Of a stretch of DNA of 64,000 bases, positions 17,300 through 26,735 are shown in pieces. Source of the stretch: an uncultured Paracoccaceae bacterium (GTDB lineage Bacteria > Pseudomonadota > Alphaproteobacteria > Rhodobacterales > Rhodobacteraceae). Within the stretch, counting starts at the first letter, position 1. Each line of letters begins with the position of its first letter. The notes below the pieces were generated by a model, which worked only from the letters and a program-made list of their open reading frames with translations, made no database searches and had not been told where the DNA came from. The stretch covers positions 186,001 to 250,000 of the forward strand of contig CANMEQ010000006.1 of the NCBI GenBank assembly GCA_947497065.1, in the 5' to 3' direction. The translations under genes and the position numbers were made by a program.

Positions 17300-18580
17300 T
17301 TAGTAGTTAGACGTCAACTGAACGCATGTTTCAGTTTCAGTGTTGTACATGCCGCAACCGAGGTCTTTCCAGTCAGATGTCAGAACCGCAGATTCTGGCA
17401 AGAAGTCTGTCCATGCATCGCCTGGAACTTCTGTTGTCTGGCTGATGATGTCGAACTGACCGTCAGCTGTGATTTCGCCGATCAGAACCGGCTTCGCCAA
17501 GTGGTGGTTTGGCAACATCACGGCTGTACCGCCTGTCAGGTTCGGGAACTCTTGGCCGTACATCGCTTCGCGTACTGCGTCCACGTCAGTTGTGCCAGCT
17601 TCCGTCACAGCGTTAACCCACATGTTGAAACCGATGTAGTGTGCTTCCATTGGGTCGTTTGTTACACGCTCTTCGCCCATTTTGGCTTTCCACGCTTCAA
17701 CCCACTCGTCGTTCAGGTCGGATTCAGCAGACTGGAAGTAGTTCCAAGCCGCCAAGTGACCTACGAGGTCGGATGTGTCCAAGCCAGATAGCTCTTCTTC
17801 ACCAACAGAGAACGCAACAACAGGGATATCATCCGCAGAGATACCAGCCGCAGCCAGCTCTTTGTAGAAGCCGATGTTTGCGTCGCCGTTGATTGTGGAG
17901 ATTACACCAACCTGCTTGCCGTCTGCACCCAGTGCAACAACGTCAGCAACGATTGTTGCCCAGTCAGAGTGACCGAATGGTGTGTAGTTCACGAAGATAT
18001 CTTCTTCGGCGATGCCGTTTTCCTGAAGGTAAGCTTCAAGAATGTTGTTTGTTGTACGTGGGTACACATAGTCAGTGCCCAACAGTGCGAACTTCTCAAC
18101 GCCCAGCTCTTCCAGGAAGTAGTCTGTCGCAGGGATCGCTTGCTGGTTTGGCGCAGCGCCTGTGTAGAATACGTTTTTAGAAGACTCTTCGCCTTCGTAC
18201 TGAACAGGGTAGAACATCAGGCCGTTCAGCTCTTCCAGAACAGGAAGGGCGGATTTGCGGGATACAGATGTCCAGCTGCCGAAGATCACGTCTACTTCGT
18301 TCACTGTCAGCAGTTCACGGGCTTTTTCAGCAAACAGCGGCCAGTCGGATGCTGGGTCAACAACAACGGCTTCGATTTCACAGCCCAACAAACCGCCAGC
18401 AGCGTTTTGTGTTTCAACCAACAGCTCCATTGTGTCTTTGAGTGTGGTTTCGGAAATCGCCATTGTGCCGGACAATGAGTGCAGAACCCCAACTTTAATT
18501 GGGTCAGCGCATTCAGCAGCGACAGTCGTGGTGCTGGCCAGAACGGCAGCCAAAGAAAGTGCAGAAGTCTTAAAGGTCAT
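17300..18580 (-). CDS. urtA: Urea ABC transporter substrate-binding protein UrtA
   Basis: 426 aa from the ATG at 18580, preceded by GGGGAAG; upstream in-frame codons belong to the leader. A signal peptide ends at about residue 22 (TVAA|ECADP). The mature protein is a type I periplasmic binding protein: IKVGVLHSLSGTMAISE at the N-terminus, and GLMFYPVQYEGEESSKNVFY and NTEAHYIGFNMW-type segments characteristic of UrtA/AmiC-like proteins. It binds urea or short amides. Codon use is more biased than in its neighbours, as expected for an abundant binding protein. Confidence 0.95.
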   Translation of the reverse strand: MTFKTSALSLAAVLASTTTVAAECADPIKVGVLHSLSGTMAISETTLKDTMELLVETQNAAGGLLGCEIEAVVVDPASDWPLFAEKARELLTVNEVDVIFGSWTSVSRKSALPVLEELNGLMFYPVQYEGEESSKNVFYTGAAPNQQAIPATDYFLEELGVEKFALLGTDYVYPRTTNNILEAYLQENGIAEEDIFVNYTPFGHSDWATIVADVVALGADGKQVGVISTINGDANIGFYKELAAAGISADDIPVVAFSVGEEELSGLDTSDLVGHLAAWNYFQSAESDLNDEWVEAWKAKMGEERVTNDPMEAHYIGFNMWVNAVTEAGTTDVDAVREAMYGQEFPNLTGGTAVMLPNHHLAKPVLIGEITADGQFDIISQTTEVPGDAWTDFLPESAVLTSDWKDLGCGMYNTETETCVQLTSNY

Positions 18581-18811
18581 GTTTCTTCCCCTTTGGTGTT
18601 GCAAGGAGTCTTCGAAAGCACCTTCGCTTCCAAATCTTGAACAGACCAATTAGTCTGAACTCGCAACAGTGATGTTGTAGTCGCGTAGAGGGCGTAATCT
18701 GCCAGGATGTCCCTCTGCGTGACGTCCGAATTTTTTCGAACATCGACACAACACGGTTTGGGGCCTGCGAACGCCAGTGGATTTTCAGCCATCCAGCAAC
18801 CCCAAGATGTG

Positions 18812-18855
18812 TCGATTAATTATTGTGCTTATTTTCCGGCATTCGATTAATTATT
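18812..18855. promoter_or_regulatory. AT-rich direct repeats upstream of urtA
   Basis: TCGATTAATTATT occurs at 18812-18824 and again at 18843-18855, 31 bp apart (about three helical turns). They lie about 230-275 bp upstream of the urtA ATG in an otherwise GC-rich chromosome. The gene-free stretch 18581-19044 holds nothing else I can name; no sigma-54 -24/-12 element was found. A role as regulator sites for urtA is inference. Confidence 0.45.
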
Positions 18856-19044
18856 AATCACTCAGAGGTGAGATTTCGCCGACCTTCAGGAAGACTGAAG
18901 ATCAAATTCACCAACTCTGACCTCAGATTCGGGGTACACCCCCTTAGTCGGCTCAAACCGAGAACCACCGCAGCGGGGGCAACCTTCGCCGATCCCACCA
19001 CAAGATCGCGCGCTAAAGAGAGAGTGGGGAGGTCAGAAACAACA

Positions 19045-19066
19045 AAGGCCGCCCGAGGGCGACCTT
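19045..19066 (-). terminator. Intrinsic terminator of the tRNA-Gly gene
   Basis: On the minus strand AAGGTCGCCC-TC-GGGCGGCCTT forms a 10-bp stem (one G-U pair) followed by TTGTTGTTT, 33 nt after the tRNA CCA end. Confidence 0.8.
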
Positions 19067-19098
19067 GCTGGTGTGTCACTTGGGTGCGTGACCGAAAC

Positions 19099-19173
19099 TG
19101 GAGCGGGCGAGGCGATTCGAACGCCCGACCCTAACCTTGGCAAGGTTATGCTCTACCCCTGAGCTACGCCCGC
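19099..19173 (-). tRNA. tRNA-Gly (anticodon GCC)
   Basis: Read on the minus strand, the 75-nt cloverleaf begins GCGGGCG and ends CGCCCGC-T-CCA, so the CCA is encoded. The D arm is GCTCAGGGGTAGAGC, the anticodon stem-loop AACCTTGCCAAGGTT carries GCC, and the T arm GGGCGTTCGAATCGCCT has the TTCGAAT loop. Its own terminator follows. Confidence 0.97.
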
Positions 19174-19291
19174 TTCCGTTTCGTGAGGCAGGATTTACAA
19201 AGACTGGTGGGTGCCCGCAAGAGGAAAAGACATCTTTTTTCACATTTTTTTCGACGCCGCCCCAAGCCCCTTATTCCTAAGGGGATCGCCC

Positions 19292-19678
19292 TCAACCGCC
19301 ACTGAGGCTCAGCAGCAAAATACAGCCAATCGCCATGAGGAAGGACAGCAGCGTGAGGATCATGCCCCAAACACGCAGCGCCATGATCGGTGGGCGGGCC
19401 GAAAACCCGACCGCATGCAAAAGCCGACCCGCCAAAAGCAACGTTCCGATTCCATGAAGCCAGATGTGCTGGGCATTCTGAAGCTCGACCAGCAGCATCA
19501 ACAGCACGCCCATTGGCGCATATTCCGCACAATTGCCCTGTGCGCGGATCCGTTTCAGCAACCCTTTGTCACCCTGATCCCCCAAACCAATCTGATTGGC
19601 GCGACGATACAAGATCACCCGCGCGCTCAGCGCGATGAAAACAAGGGTAAGGGCGGCAGCATAAAGCGGTGTAATCAT
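19292..19678 (-). CDS. MAPEG-family membrane protein
   Basis: 128 aa from the ATG at 19678 (MITPLYAAALTLVF). Four hydrophobic segments fit the MAPEG fold, and RIRAQGNCAEYAPMGVLLMLLVE is the family core (the conserved N-x-x-E-x-x-P motif). Bacterial MAPEG proteins include glutathione transferase-like enzymes and proteins of unknown role; the substrate is not evident. It stands alone between the tRNA and a DUF481 gene. Confidence 0.88.
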   Translation of the reverse strand: MITPLYAAALTLVFIALSARVILYRRANQIGLGDQGDKGLLKRIRAQGNCAEYAPMGVLLMLLVELQNAQHIWLHGIGTLLLAGRLLHAVGFSARPPIMALRVWGMILTLLSFLMAIGCILLLSLSGG

Positions 19679-19691
19679 CCCCAAACGGTAA

Positions 19692-19721
19692 AGGGGCCGC
19701 TGCAAAATGCAAGCGGCCCCT
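19692..19721 (-). terminator. Intrinsic terminator after the DUF481 gene
   Basis: AGGGGCCGCT (19692-19701) pairs perfectly with AGCGGCCCCT (19712-19721), and GCA/TGC extends the stem into the loop. On the minus strand the stem is followed by TTTACCGTTT. It lies 52 nt past the stop of the DUF481 gene and overlaps the leader of the MAPEG gene. Confidence 0.75.
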
Positions 19722-19772
19722 CCGGCTCAGGTCAATAAACAGGGCAGGGTGGTGCCGTCCCCGCCCGATTTA

Positions 19773-20588
19773 TTAGTTGAGGTTATAAACCAAGGACACA
19801 CCCAGAGCGTTGTCTGTGTCGTCACGGCCAACATCTGGGTCAGTGTGGAATTCAGTGACCAAAGATGTCCGCATCGCCAAAGCGTTGTTCAGCGCCACGT
19901 TGATACCGGCGTCGTTGAACACAACAGTGTCGGAGTCAGACGAAATGATGTCTGTATCCATGGAGAAAGACACACCGTCGTTGATGCGTGTGAAATAGTC
20001 GGAGGACAAGCTCACAGCGCCTTCGCCCAAATCGTCCAATGTGTTCAGGTCAGCCACACGGTAGCCAACACCACCTGCAACAGTCCACTGCAGGTCACGT
20101 GTGTTGTACACGCGGTAACCTACCCCCACACCGGCAAAGTTGTCGGATGTGTCGGCTGGGAAGGAATCAACAGAACCCTGCAGCTTGGCGAAGCCAAAGT
20201 AGTTCGGGTTGAAATCGCGTGTGTACTCCAGATCGTACAGCAGGCTGTCGTCGGAAACGACACCGTCTGTGTCCGCGTACTGGTAGCTCAGCTGCAGCTG
20301 GTAGCCGTTTGTGCCATCGTAGTAGCCCAGATCAACGCCCAGACCCAAAGATGTTGTGTCTGTGTTGCCGGATGTTGTGGAGCCGGACAGCGCCAATGCA
20401 CCATCAAAACCCAATGGACGGCCTGTGTTGCCGAAAGCTTCTGTGTCGCGCTCAAAATCGTTTTCGATTGAATCGCTCAAGTTGTCGAGACGGTCATCAA
20501 CAGTTGAATTGCCGAGCGTCTGCGCGAACAGCGGAGCAGCCAGCAGGGACGCCGCAGCGCTTGCGAGGAGGAGTGAGGAGGATTTCAT
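19773..20588 (-). CDS. DUF481 / YdiY-like outer-membrane beta-barrel protein
   Basis: 271 aa from the ATG at 20588 (MKSSSLLLASAAASLLAAPLFA|QT, signal peptide about 22 residues). The mature part alternates polar and hydrophobic residues in about ten strands (GLGVDLGYYDGTNGYQLQLSYQY, GVGVGYRVYNTRDLQWTVAGG, LGVSLVYNLN) as in DUF481 'salt-induced outer membrane' proteins. SGSTTSGNTDTTSLGLG near the start matches the family's SGNT motif. Transport or structural role unknown. Codon use is strongly biased, suggesting high expression. Confidence 0.88.
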   Translation of the reverse strand: MKSSSLLLASAAASLLAAPLFAQTLGNSTVDDRLDNLSDSIENDFERDTEAFGNTGRPLGFDGALALSGSTTSGNTDTTSLGLGVDLGYYDGTNGYQLQLSYQYADTDGVVSDDSLLYDLEYTRDFNPNYFGFAKLQGSVDSFPADTSDNFAGVGVGYRVYNTRDLQWTVAGGVGYRVADLNTLDDLGEGAVSLSSDYFTRINDGVSFSMDTDIISSDSDTVVFNDAGINVALNNALAMRTSLVTEFHTDPDVGRDDTDNALGVSLVYNLN

Positions 20589-20917
20589 TTTAACATACTT
20601 TCTTATGGTTTTGTTTCGACACGACAGCAAAGGCGCCGCCCTGTTCTCGTCCAGATAGTCGCAAGTGCGGGTGGATATTTAGGGGGAAACAGCCTGGGGA
20701 TATCTCATAGGACATTTCCCGCTCAGCCTAACGGTCAAGCTCGGCGGGAATTGGCCGTCACACAAAGGTGAAAGCCGCTATGTCTTACATTTATCTAAAA
20801 TAAACAGGTGCTTGAGGTTGCCTGGTTCGCCTGCGCAATAGGTTGCTGCCTAGTTTTTGTCTCTTAAAGCAGGTTGTCTGAGTGATAGCGCCCACGCCAC
20901 CGTCGCAGCTAGGTTGA
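20589..20917. other. 329-bp gene-free stretch upstream of the DUF481 gene
   Basis: It separates the start of the DUF481 gene from the 3' end of the GGDEF gene, both on the minus strand, so the DUF481 promoter should lie here. A 7-bp inverted repeat, TTCCCGC (20716-20722) with GCGGGAA (20744-20750), is the only structure I can point to. No open frame looks coding. Confidence 0.6.
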
Positions 20918-22183
20918 TCACGTGTCATGAAACATCAAGGCGCTGCCGGAAATGGCCTTGGCGCGGTACATGCTCATATCCGCAGAATGCAAAATTTGTG
21001 ACGCAGCCGTATCCCCGCGCGATTTCATAGCACCTACGCTGACCCCGATGGTGACGGTCAGATCGTGCAATTGAATCGGATCATCCAGTGTTCGAATAAC
21101 CCGCTCCAACGCGCGCCGCGCTTCTACCGGATCGCTCAGATACAAGATGATGGCAAATTCATCCCCGCCCATTCGAAAAACAGGGTCTTGCGCCGGCACT
21201 GCCCCCGCAAACCGTTGTGCCACCGCCGCCAGCACCGCATCGCCAACGCAATGACCATAAGTGTCATTGATGGACTTGAACTTGTCCAAATCCAGATAGG
21301 CCAAATGGAACGTCGCATCCTTGGCCATGGCCTCGTCCAGGCATTTTTGAAATTTGGCGCGATTGGGCAGGCCCGTCATTGCATCATGATCCGCCGCATG
21401 TTGAACCAGTGCCTCGATCCGTTTGCGTTCTGTGATTTCAACCACGGTCCCTTCATAGCCCGCAACCTCGCCTTCCGCGTCAAAAATGGCCCAGGCCGAT
21501 TTGGAAATCCAAATTCTTTCGCGGGTCAGATGGCGGTAAATCTCCACCTCAAAATCTGTCACACGCCCGTCGCGCGCCAACAGATCCAGAAAATCTCTGA
21601 ACCGCGTGAAATCCACATGAATCTCTTCGGCGAGCGTTTCGCCAAACCGTAGCAGGTCTTCTTCCGTGTGATGCCCATGCATCGCCACCAGCTCCGGATT
21701 GGCGCGCAGCAAATGTCCGTCGAGCGAGCATCGGTAGATTCCAATTGCCGCATTTTCAAACAGGGCCCGATAGGCATCATCGGTCTGGCGTTTCGCCTCG
21801 GCAATGGCGTGCCGTTCAGTTTGATCCGTAAATGTCCGCACAAAACCGCCGTCGGGCAGGGGGGTCGTGCGCACATCCAACCACCGCCCCGACTGGGTTT
21901 TGCGCGTATAAGTATGCGTCTCGCGCAGAGTGTCGCCCTGGAGTGCAAATTCATTGATGCGCGAATCCATATAGGATTGTGAAATTGCTCCGGTTTTGAC
22001 CTGATACTCCAAAATTTTGCGGAAATTCGGACGGAGCTGGGCAAAGTTGGCGGGGCAATCGGCCAGCTCTGTCGCACGCACGTTCAAGGCGGCAACGCTT
22101 AGGTCAGGGCGAACAACGATCAGCCCCTGATCCATGTATTGAAGCGCGGCTTCCAAATAGTCAGTGCTGTCTTCATCGCTCAT
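20918..22183 (-). CDS. Diguanylate cyclase with two PAS-like sensor domains
   Basis: 421 aa, no membrane segment, so cytoplasmic. Residues 10-120 form a PAS-like domain (YMDQGLIVVRPDLSVAALN); 135-255 form a second PAS/PAC (ALFENAAIGIYRCSLDGHLLRANP, ending YEGTVVEITERKR); the GGDEF domain is at about 262-421 with intact M-GGDEF at 338-343, so it should make c-di-GMP from two GTP. The product-inhibition I-site RxxD is altered to Pro330-x-x-Asp333. No EAL domain follows. Signal unknown; neighbours give no hint. Confidence 0.92.
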   Translation of the reverse strand: MSDEDSTDYLEAALQYMDQGLIVVRPDLSVAALNVRATELADCPANFAQLRPNFRKILEYQVKTGAISQSYMDSRINEFALQGDTLRETHTYTRKTQSGRWLDVRTTPLPDGGFVRTFTDQTERHAIAEAKRQTDDAYRALFENAAIGIYRCSLDGHLLRANPELVAMHGHHTEEDLLRFGETLAEEIHVDFTRFRDFLDLLARDGRVTDFEVEIYRHLTRERIWISKSAWAIFDAEGEVAGYEGTVVEITERKRIEALVQHAADHDAMTGLPNRAKFQKCLDEAMAKDATFHLAYLDLDKFKSINDTYGHCVGDAVLAAVAQRFAGAVPAQDPVFRMGGDEFAIILYLSDPVEARRALERVIRTLDDPIQLHDLTVTIGVSVGAMKSRGDTAASQILHSADMSMYRAKAISGSALMFHDT

Positions 22184-22348
22184 TCGGGGCAGGATTCCAT
22201 GCTGATCTCGCTCTTAGGTCTGTCAAAAACTCGGGCACCGTAAAGCCGACATGTTAAAGCACTGTTAACGTTTTCAATGGGCAAACCCGCAAACGAAAGT
22301 CGTGCCATTTGTGCCTGTCCGGCGCAGGAAGTGGTCCACCATAGCAAA

Positions 22349-22378
22349 AAGGCCAGAGTTTTGCAAAACTCTGGCCTT
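22349..22378 (-). terminator. Intrinsic terminator of pyc
   Basis: AAGGCCAGAGTTTT, a GC spacer and AAAACTCTGGCCTT form a perfect 14-bp stem, and on the minus strand it runs into TTTTT. It lies 25 nt after the pyc stop. Confidence 0.92.
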
Positions 22379-22402
22379 CTCGGTTTTAAATGTGGATCGA
22401 TT

Positions 22403-25400
22403 TTATTCGAATTCGATCAGCAAATCTTTCGCGTCAATCTGACCACCAGCTGCCACATGCACGGCTTTGACCACCGCATCACGTTCGGCGTGAATGCCGG
22501 TTTCCATCTTCATCGCTTCGATTGTCAGCAGCAAATCACCTTCTTTGACCTGCTGACCAACGGTGGCTGCAATCGTGGCCACAACACCCGGCATCGGCGC
22601 ACCGATGTGGTTGTCATTGCCCGCTTCCGCCTTGGCGCGTTGCACGGTGTTCGCTGTAACCATCCGGTTCGGCACGCGAATGGTGCGCGGCTGACCGTTG
22701 AGCTCGAAGAACACCTTCACTTCGCCTTCTTCGCTGGTCTCAGATGTGGCCTGCATACGGATTTCAAGGGTTTTACCCGGATCGATTTCCGCAGAAATCT
22801 CCTCGCCCGGTTCCATCCCGTAGAAGAACGTCCGTGTCGGCAAAGTGCGCACAGGGCCATAGGTCTCGTGGCGTTGCGCGTAATCTGTGAACACTTTCGG
22901 GTACATCAGATAGGCGTTCAAATCCTCATCATCGATTTCGGCACCGTTCAACTTGTCAGACACCTCCTTGCGGACGGCCTCCAGATCAACAGGTTTCAAC
23001 GACTTGCCCGGGCGTTCCAAATTCGGCTTTTCGCCTTTCAGAACCTTCGACACGATTAGATCAGGGAACCCACCGGGAGGCTGGCCCAAGTTGCCGCGCA
23101 TCATATCCACCACGGAATCAGGGAACGACACATCTGTTTTCGGGTCTTCCACATCATCACGTGTCAGGTTCTGGCTGACCATCATCAACGCCATGTCACC
23201 CACAACTTTGGACGATGGCGTCACCTTCACAATGTCACCAAACATCTGGTTCACATCCGCATAGGTCTGCGCCACCTCATGCCACCGCTCTTCCAACCCC
23301 AAAGACCGCGCTTGCGCTTTCAGGTTGGTGAACTGACCACCGGGCATCTCGTGCAAATACACCTCAGACGCAGGGGCCTGCAGACCAGATTCAAACGCCG
23401 CATAATGGGCGCGCACGGTTTCCCAGTAGTTGCTGATCTCGCGGATCGAGCTCACATCCAAACCGGTGTCGCGTTCTGTATGCTTGAGCGCCTCAACAAT
23501 GGACCCCAACGTCGGCTGGGATGTGTTGCCAGACAGGGCATCCATCGCCGCATCCACAACATCAACACCTGCGTTTGATGCCGCCAAAACGGTCGCAATC
23601 GCCGCACCAGATGTATCATGCGTGTGGAAGTGGATAGGCAAGCCAACCTCTTCCTTCAACGCCTTTACAAGCTGCGTTGCCGCCGCCGGCTTCAACAGGC
23701 CGGCCATGTCTTTCAGGCCCAGAACATGCGCCCCAGCTTTTTCAAGCTGCTTGGCCATGTCCACATAGTAGGCCACGTTATACTTAGAGCGATCAGGGTC
23801 GTTGATGTCGCCCGTGTAGCAGATCGTACCTTCACAGACCTTCTCGGCCTTGATCACGGCATCCATCGCCACGCGCATGTTCTCAACCCAGTTGAGGCTG
23901 TCAAACACGCGGAACACATCCACACCAGACGTCGCCGCCTGACGGACAAATTCCTGCACAACATTGTCAGGGTAGTTGGTGTACCCAACGCCGTTGGATG
24001 CACGCAGCAACATCTGCGTCATGATGTTTGGCATCTTCTCACGGATATCGCGCAGACGCTGCCATGGGCATTCCTGCAAGAACCGGTAGGCCACATCAAA
24101 CGTCGCACCGCCCCAACATTCCATGGAGAACAACGAGGACATATTTGCCGCATAGGTCGGCGCCACGCGGATCATATCAATCGACCGCATCCGTGTTGCC
24201 AACAAAGACTGGTGACCGTCCCGCATGGTGGTGTCGGTGATCAACAGCTGCTTTTGCTCGCGCATCCAGTCAGCCACAGCCTCAGGGCCGAACTGATCCA
24301 AAATCTGGCGCGTGCCGGGCTGGGGCTTGTCGGTCTTGGCCGCAGGGGCCTTGGGTGGCAAAGCTTCGGCACCAGGCTTGGCGCGGCCTTCGGTCTCGGG
24401 GTGACCATTCACGGTGATATCCGCAATATAGGTCAAAATCTTCGTCGCACGGTCACGGCGCGGCTTGAAGTTGAACAGGTCCGGCGTCTCGTCAATGAAC
24501 TTGGTGTGGTATTCGTAGTTCAGGAACGTCGGGTGCTTGAGCAGGTTTTCAACAAACGCAATGTTGGTGGATACGCCGCGAATACGGAATTCGCGCAAAG
24601 CACGGTCCATCCGGTTGATCGCGGCTTCGGGCGTCGGCGCCCATGCGGTCACCTTGGTCAGCAAACTGTCGTAGTAGCGCGTGATCACCGCGCCGGAATA
24701 GGCGGTGCCGCCATCCAAACGAATGCCCATGCCTGTGGCTGTGCGGTAGGTGCCGATGCGGCCGTAATCAGGGATGAAGTTGTTGGTGGGGTCTTCGGTC
24801 GTCACACGGGTCTGCAACGCGTGGCCATCCAGCTTCACATCATATTGCGATGCACAGCCCGTGGCCTCCACCAAGGATTTGCCCTCGGCAATCTTGATCT
24901 GTGCCTGAACAATGTCGATCCCTGTGACTTCTTCGGTCACAGTGTGCTCCACCTGAACGCGCGGGTTCACTTCGATGAAGTAAAACTCGCCGCTGTCCAT
25001 ATCCATCAGGAATTCAACAGTACCGGCACATTCGTAGTTCACGTGCTCACAGATTTTCTTGCCCAAGTTACACAGCTGCTCACGCTGGGTGCCAGACAGA
25101 TACGGGGCAGGGGCGCGCTCGATGACCTTTTGGTTACGGCGCTGCACAGAACAATCGCGCTCCCACAGGTGGTAAATCGCACCGTGGCTGTCACCAAGGA
25201 TCTGAACCTCAACGTGACGGGCCTTCATGATCATCTTTTCCAGATAACCTTCGCCATTGCCAAACGCGGCCTCGGCTTCACGGCGGCCTTCCAGAACCTT
25301 CTCTTCCAGCTCATCCTCGGAATAGATCGGGCGCATCCCGCGGCCACCACCACCCCAAGACGCTTTCAGCATCAGCGGGTAACCAATCTCTTTGGCTTCT

Positions 25401-25846
25401 TTCTTGATCGCCACCATGTCATCGCCCAGAACCTCGGTCGCGGGGATCACAGGCACATCGGCCTCAATCGCCACCCGACGGGCCGATGCTTTATCGCCAA
25501 GCGCCCGCATGGTTTCGGCCTTCGGGCCGATGAACTTGATCCCGTTGGCGTGACAGGCATCGACGAAATCAGGGTTCTCGGACAGCAAGCCATAGCCAGG
25601 GTGGATCGCATCCGCGCCACATTCCTTGGCAATCCGGATCATCTCATCAATCGCGAGGTAGGCCGCAACCGGCCCAAGCCCCTCACCAATGCGGTAGGCT
25701 TCATCGGCTTTAAACCGGTGCAATCCCAGTTTGTCTTCCTCAGCATAAACGGCGACGGTTTTCTTTCCCATTTCGTTTGCAGCCCGCATGATGCGGATGG
25801 CGATCTCGCCACGGTTAGCAATGAGAATTTTCTTGAAGTCGGCCAT
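22403..25846 (-). CDS. pyc: Pyruvate carboxylase
   Basis: 1147 aa from the ATG at 25846 (MADFKKILIANRGEIAIRI), with AGGGGA 9 nt before it; 39 upstream in-frame residues are not typical of the family. Biotin carboxylase spans about 1-450 (ANRGEIA; KASWGGGGRGM; EFYFIEVNPRVQVEHTVTEE), carboxyltransferase about 530-1000 (DTTMRDGHQSLLATRMR metal/pyruvate site; GLKDMAGLLKP), and the biotinyl domain ends the protein with AMKMET, Lys1113 carrying biotin. It makes oxaloacetate from pyruvate, bicarbonate and ATP, an anaplerotic step. Single-gene unit with its own terminator, divergent from an SDR gene. Confidence 0.97.
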   Translation of the reverse strand: MADFKKILIANRGEIAIRIMRAANEMGKKTVAVYAEEDKLGLHRFKADEAYRIGEGLGPVAAYLAIDEMIRIAKECGADAIHPGYGLLSENPDFVDACHANGIKFIGPKAETMRALGDKASARRVAIEADVPVIPATEVLGDDMVAIKKEAKEIGYPLMLKASWGGGGRGMRPIYSEDELEEKVLEGRREAEAAFGNGEGYLEKMIMKARHVEVQILGDSHGAIYHLWERDCSVQRRNQKVIERAPAPYLSGTQREQLCNLGKKICEHVNYECAGTVEFLMDMDSGEFYFIEVNPRVQVEHTVTEEVTGIDIVQAQIKIAEGKSLVEATGCASQYDVKLDGHALQTRVTTEDPTNNFIPDYGRIGTYRTATGMGIRLDGGTAYSGAVITRYYDSLLTKVTAWAPTPEAAINRMDRALREFRIRGVSTNIAFVENLLKHPTFLNYEYHTKFIDETPDLFNFKPRRDRATKILTYIADITVNGHPETEGRAKPGAEALPPKAPAAKTDKPQPGTRQILDQFGPEAVADWMREQKQLLITDTTMRDGHQSLLATRMRSIDMIRVAPTYAANMSSLFSMECWGGATFDVAYRFLQECPWQRLRDIREKMPNIMTQMLLRASNGVGYTNYPDNVVQEFVRQAATSGVDVFRVFDSLNWVENMRVAMDAVIKAEKVCEGTICYTGDINDPDRSKYNVAYYVDMAKQLEKAGAHVLGLKDMAGLLKPAAATQLVKALKEEVGLPIHFHTHDTSGAAIATVLAASNAGVDVVDAAMDALSGNTSQPTLGSIVEALKHTERDTGLDVSSIREISNYWETVRAHYAAFESGLQAPASEVYLHEMPGGQFTNLKAQARSLGLEERWHEVAQTYADVNQMFGDIVKVTPSSKVVGDMALMMVSQNLTRDDVEDPKTDVSFPDSVVDMMRGNLGQPPGGFPDLIVSKVLKGEKPNLERPGKSLKPVDLEAVRKEVSDKLNGAEIDDEDLNAYLMYPKVFTDYAQRHETYGPVRTLPTRTFFYGMEPGEEISAEIDPGKTLEIRMQATSETSEEGEVKVFFELNGQPRTIRVPNRMVTANTVQRAKAEAGNDNHIGAPMPGVVATIAATVGQQVKEGDLLLTIEAMKMETGIHAERDAVVKAVHVAAGGQIDAKDLLIEFE

Positions 25847-25977
25847 AGATGCGGTCCCCTTTTGTGCAGTTGCGGCATTTATCGTCAAAAACACGCGAGT
25901 GTAAACGGTGCCTTTCCATGGAACTTCCCTATTTCTCGCGTGTTTTGTCGCTAACAGTGGCACATAAGGAGAAAAGA

Positions 25978-26727
25978 ATGTCTCGGTTCGAAGGAAAACG
26001 GTTTCTGGTCACAGGCGGCACATCCGGCATCGGCTTTGCGACGGCAAAACGGATCACGCAGGAAGGCGGCACCGTCGCCGTCACCGGCACCACGCAAAAG
26101 CACCTCGACGCCGCGGCAGACGCGCTCCCCGATGATACGCTCATCCTGCACAACGATGCCTCCGATCCGGCGGCGGCCACAAAACTGGCCGATACGCTGA
26201 AATCCGAATGGGGCAGCCTCGATGGCGCCTACCTGAACGCAGGCTACGGCGAAAACTTCGCCACCGAAGACGTCACGGCGGAAGGGTTCGACAATATGAT
26301 GAACGTCAACGTCCGTGGCCCCGCGCTGCAAATGGCGCAGCTCAAACCCCTGATCAACGACGGCGGGGCGGTGCTGCTCACCGCATCTGTCGCGCCGTAT
26401 TTGGGTGGCGCAAAAGGGGCCATCTATGCGGCAACCAAAGCATCCTGCGCCACGATGGCACGCTCTTGGGCCAAAGACATGGCTGACCGCGGCATCCGCG
26501 TGAATTCCATCGGCCCCGGCCCGATCGAGACGAATTTCTTTGAAGACCTCAGCGAAGGCGGCGAGACAGCCGACAAAATGCGCGACCAGATTTCCAGCGC
26601 CGTTCCCCTGGGCCGCATGGGCAAACCCGAAGAGATCGCCGCCGTGGCCTGCTTTTTACTCTCTGAGGATGCGTCCTTCGTGACCGGCAGTGAATATATG
26701 GTCGATGGCGGTATGACGTTGCGGTAA
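25978..26727 (+). CDS. Short-chain dehydrogenase/reductase (SDR)
   Basis: 249 aa from the ATG at 25978, preceded by AAGGAG. Classical SDR features: cofactor loop TGGTSGIG (12-19), LNAG (87-90), catalytic Ser137, Tyr150 and Lys154 (YAATK), and the C-terminal VDGGMTLR. Glu or Asp after the second strand cannot be read clearly, so NAD versus NADP preference is open. Substrate unknown. It is divergent from pyc; the 131-bp gap should hold both promoters. Confidence 0.93.
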   Translation: MSRFEGKRFLVTGGTSGIGFATAKRITQEGGTVAVTGTTQKHLDAAADALPDDTLILHNDASDPAAATKLADTLKSEWGSLDGAYLNAGYGENFATEDVTAEGFDNMMNVNVRGPALQMAQLKPLINDGGAVLLTASVAPYLGGAKGAIYAATKASCATMARSWAKDMADRGIRVNSIGPGPIETNFFEDLSEGGETADKMRDQISSAVPLGRMGKPEEIAAVACFLLSEDASFVTGSEYMVDGGMTLR

Positions 26728-26735
26728 TTTCCAAA

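Noticed and set aside
18581..18811. Sigma-54 promoter for urtA
   Set aside because: No GG-N10-GC pair with the right flanks was found on the minus strand; the GGCAGATTACGC candidate has wrong spacing.
18823..19134. 103-aa plus-strand ORF
   Set aside because: It runs through the antisense strand of the tRNA-Gly gene and its terminator.
23618..25954. 778-aa open frame on the plus strand opposite pyc
   Set aside because: It is a shadow of the pyruvate carboxylase gene; composition is His/Arg/Gly-rich with no recognisable domain, while the opposite strand encodes a full, motif-complete enzyme.
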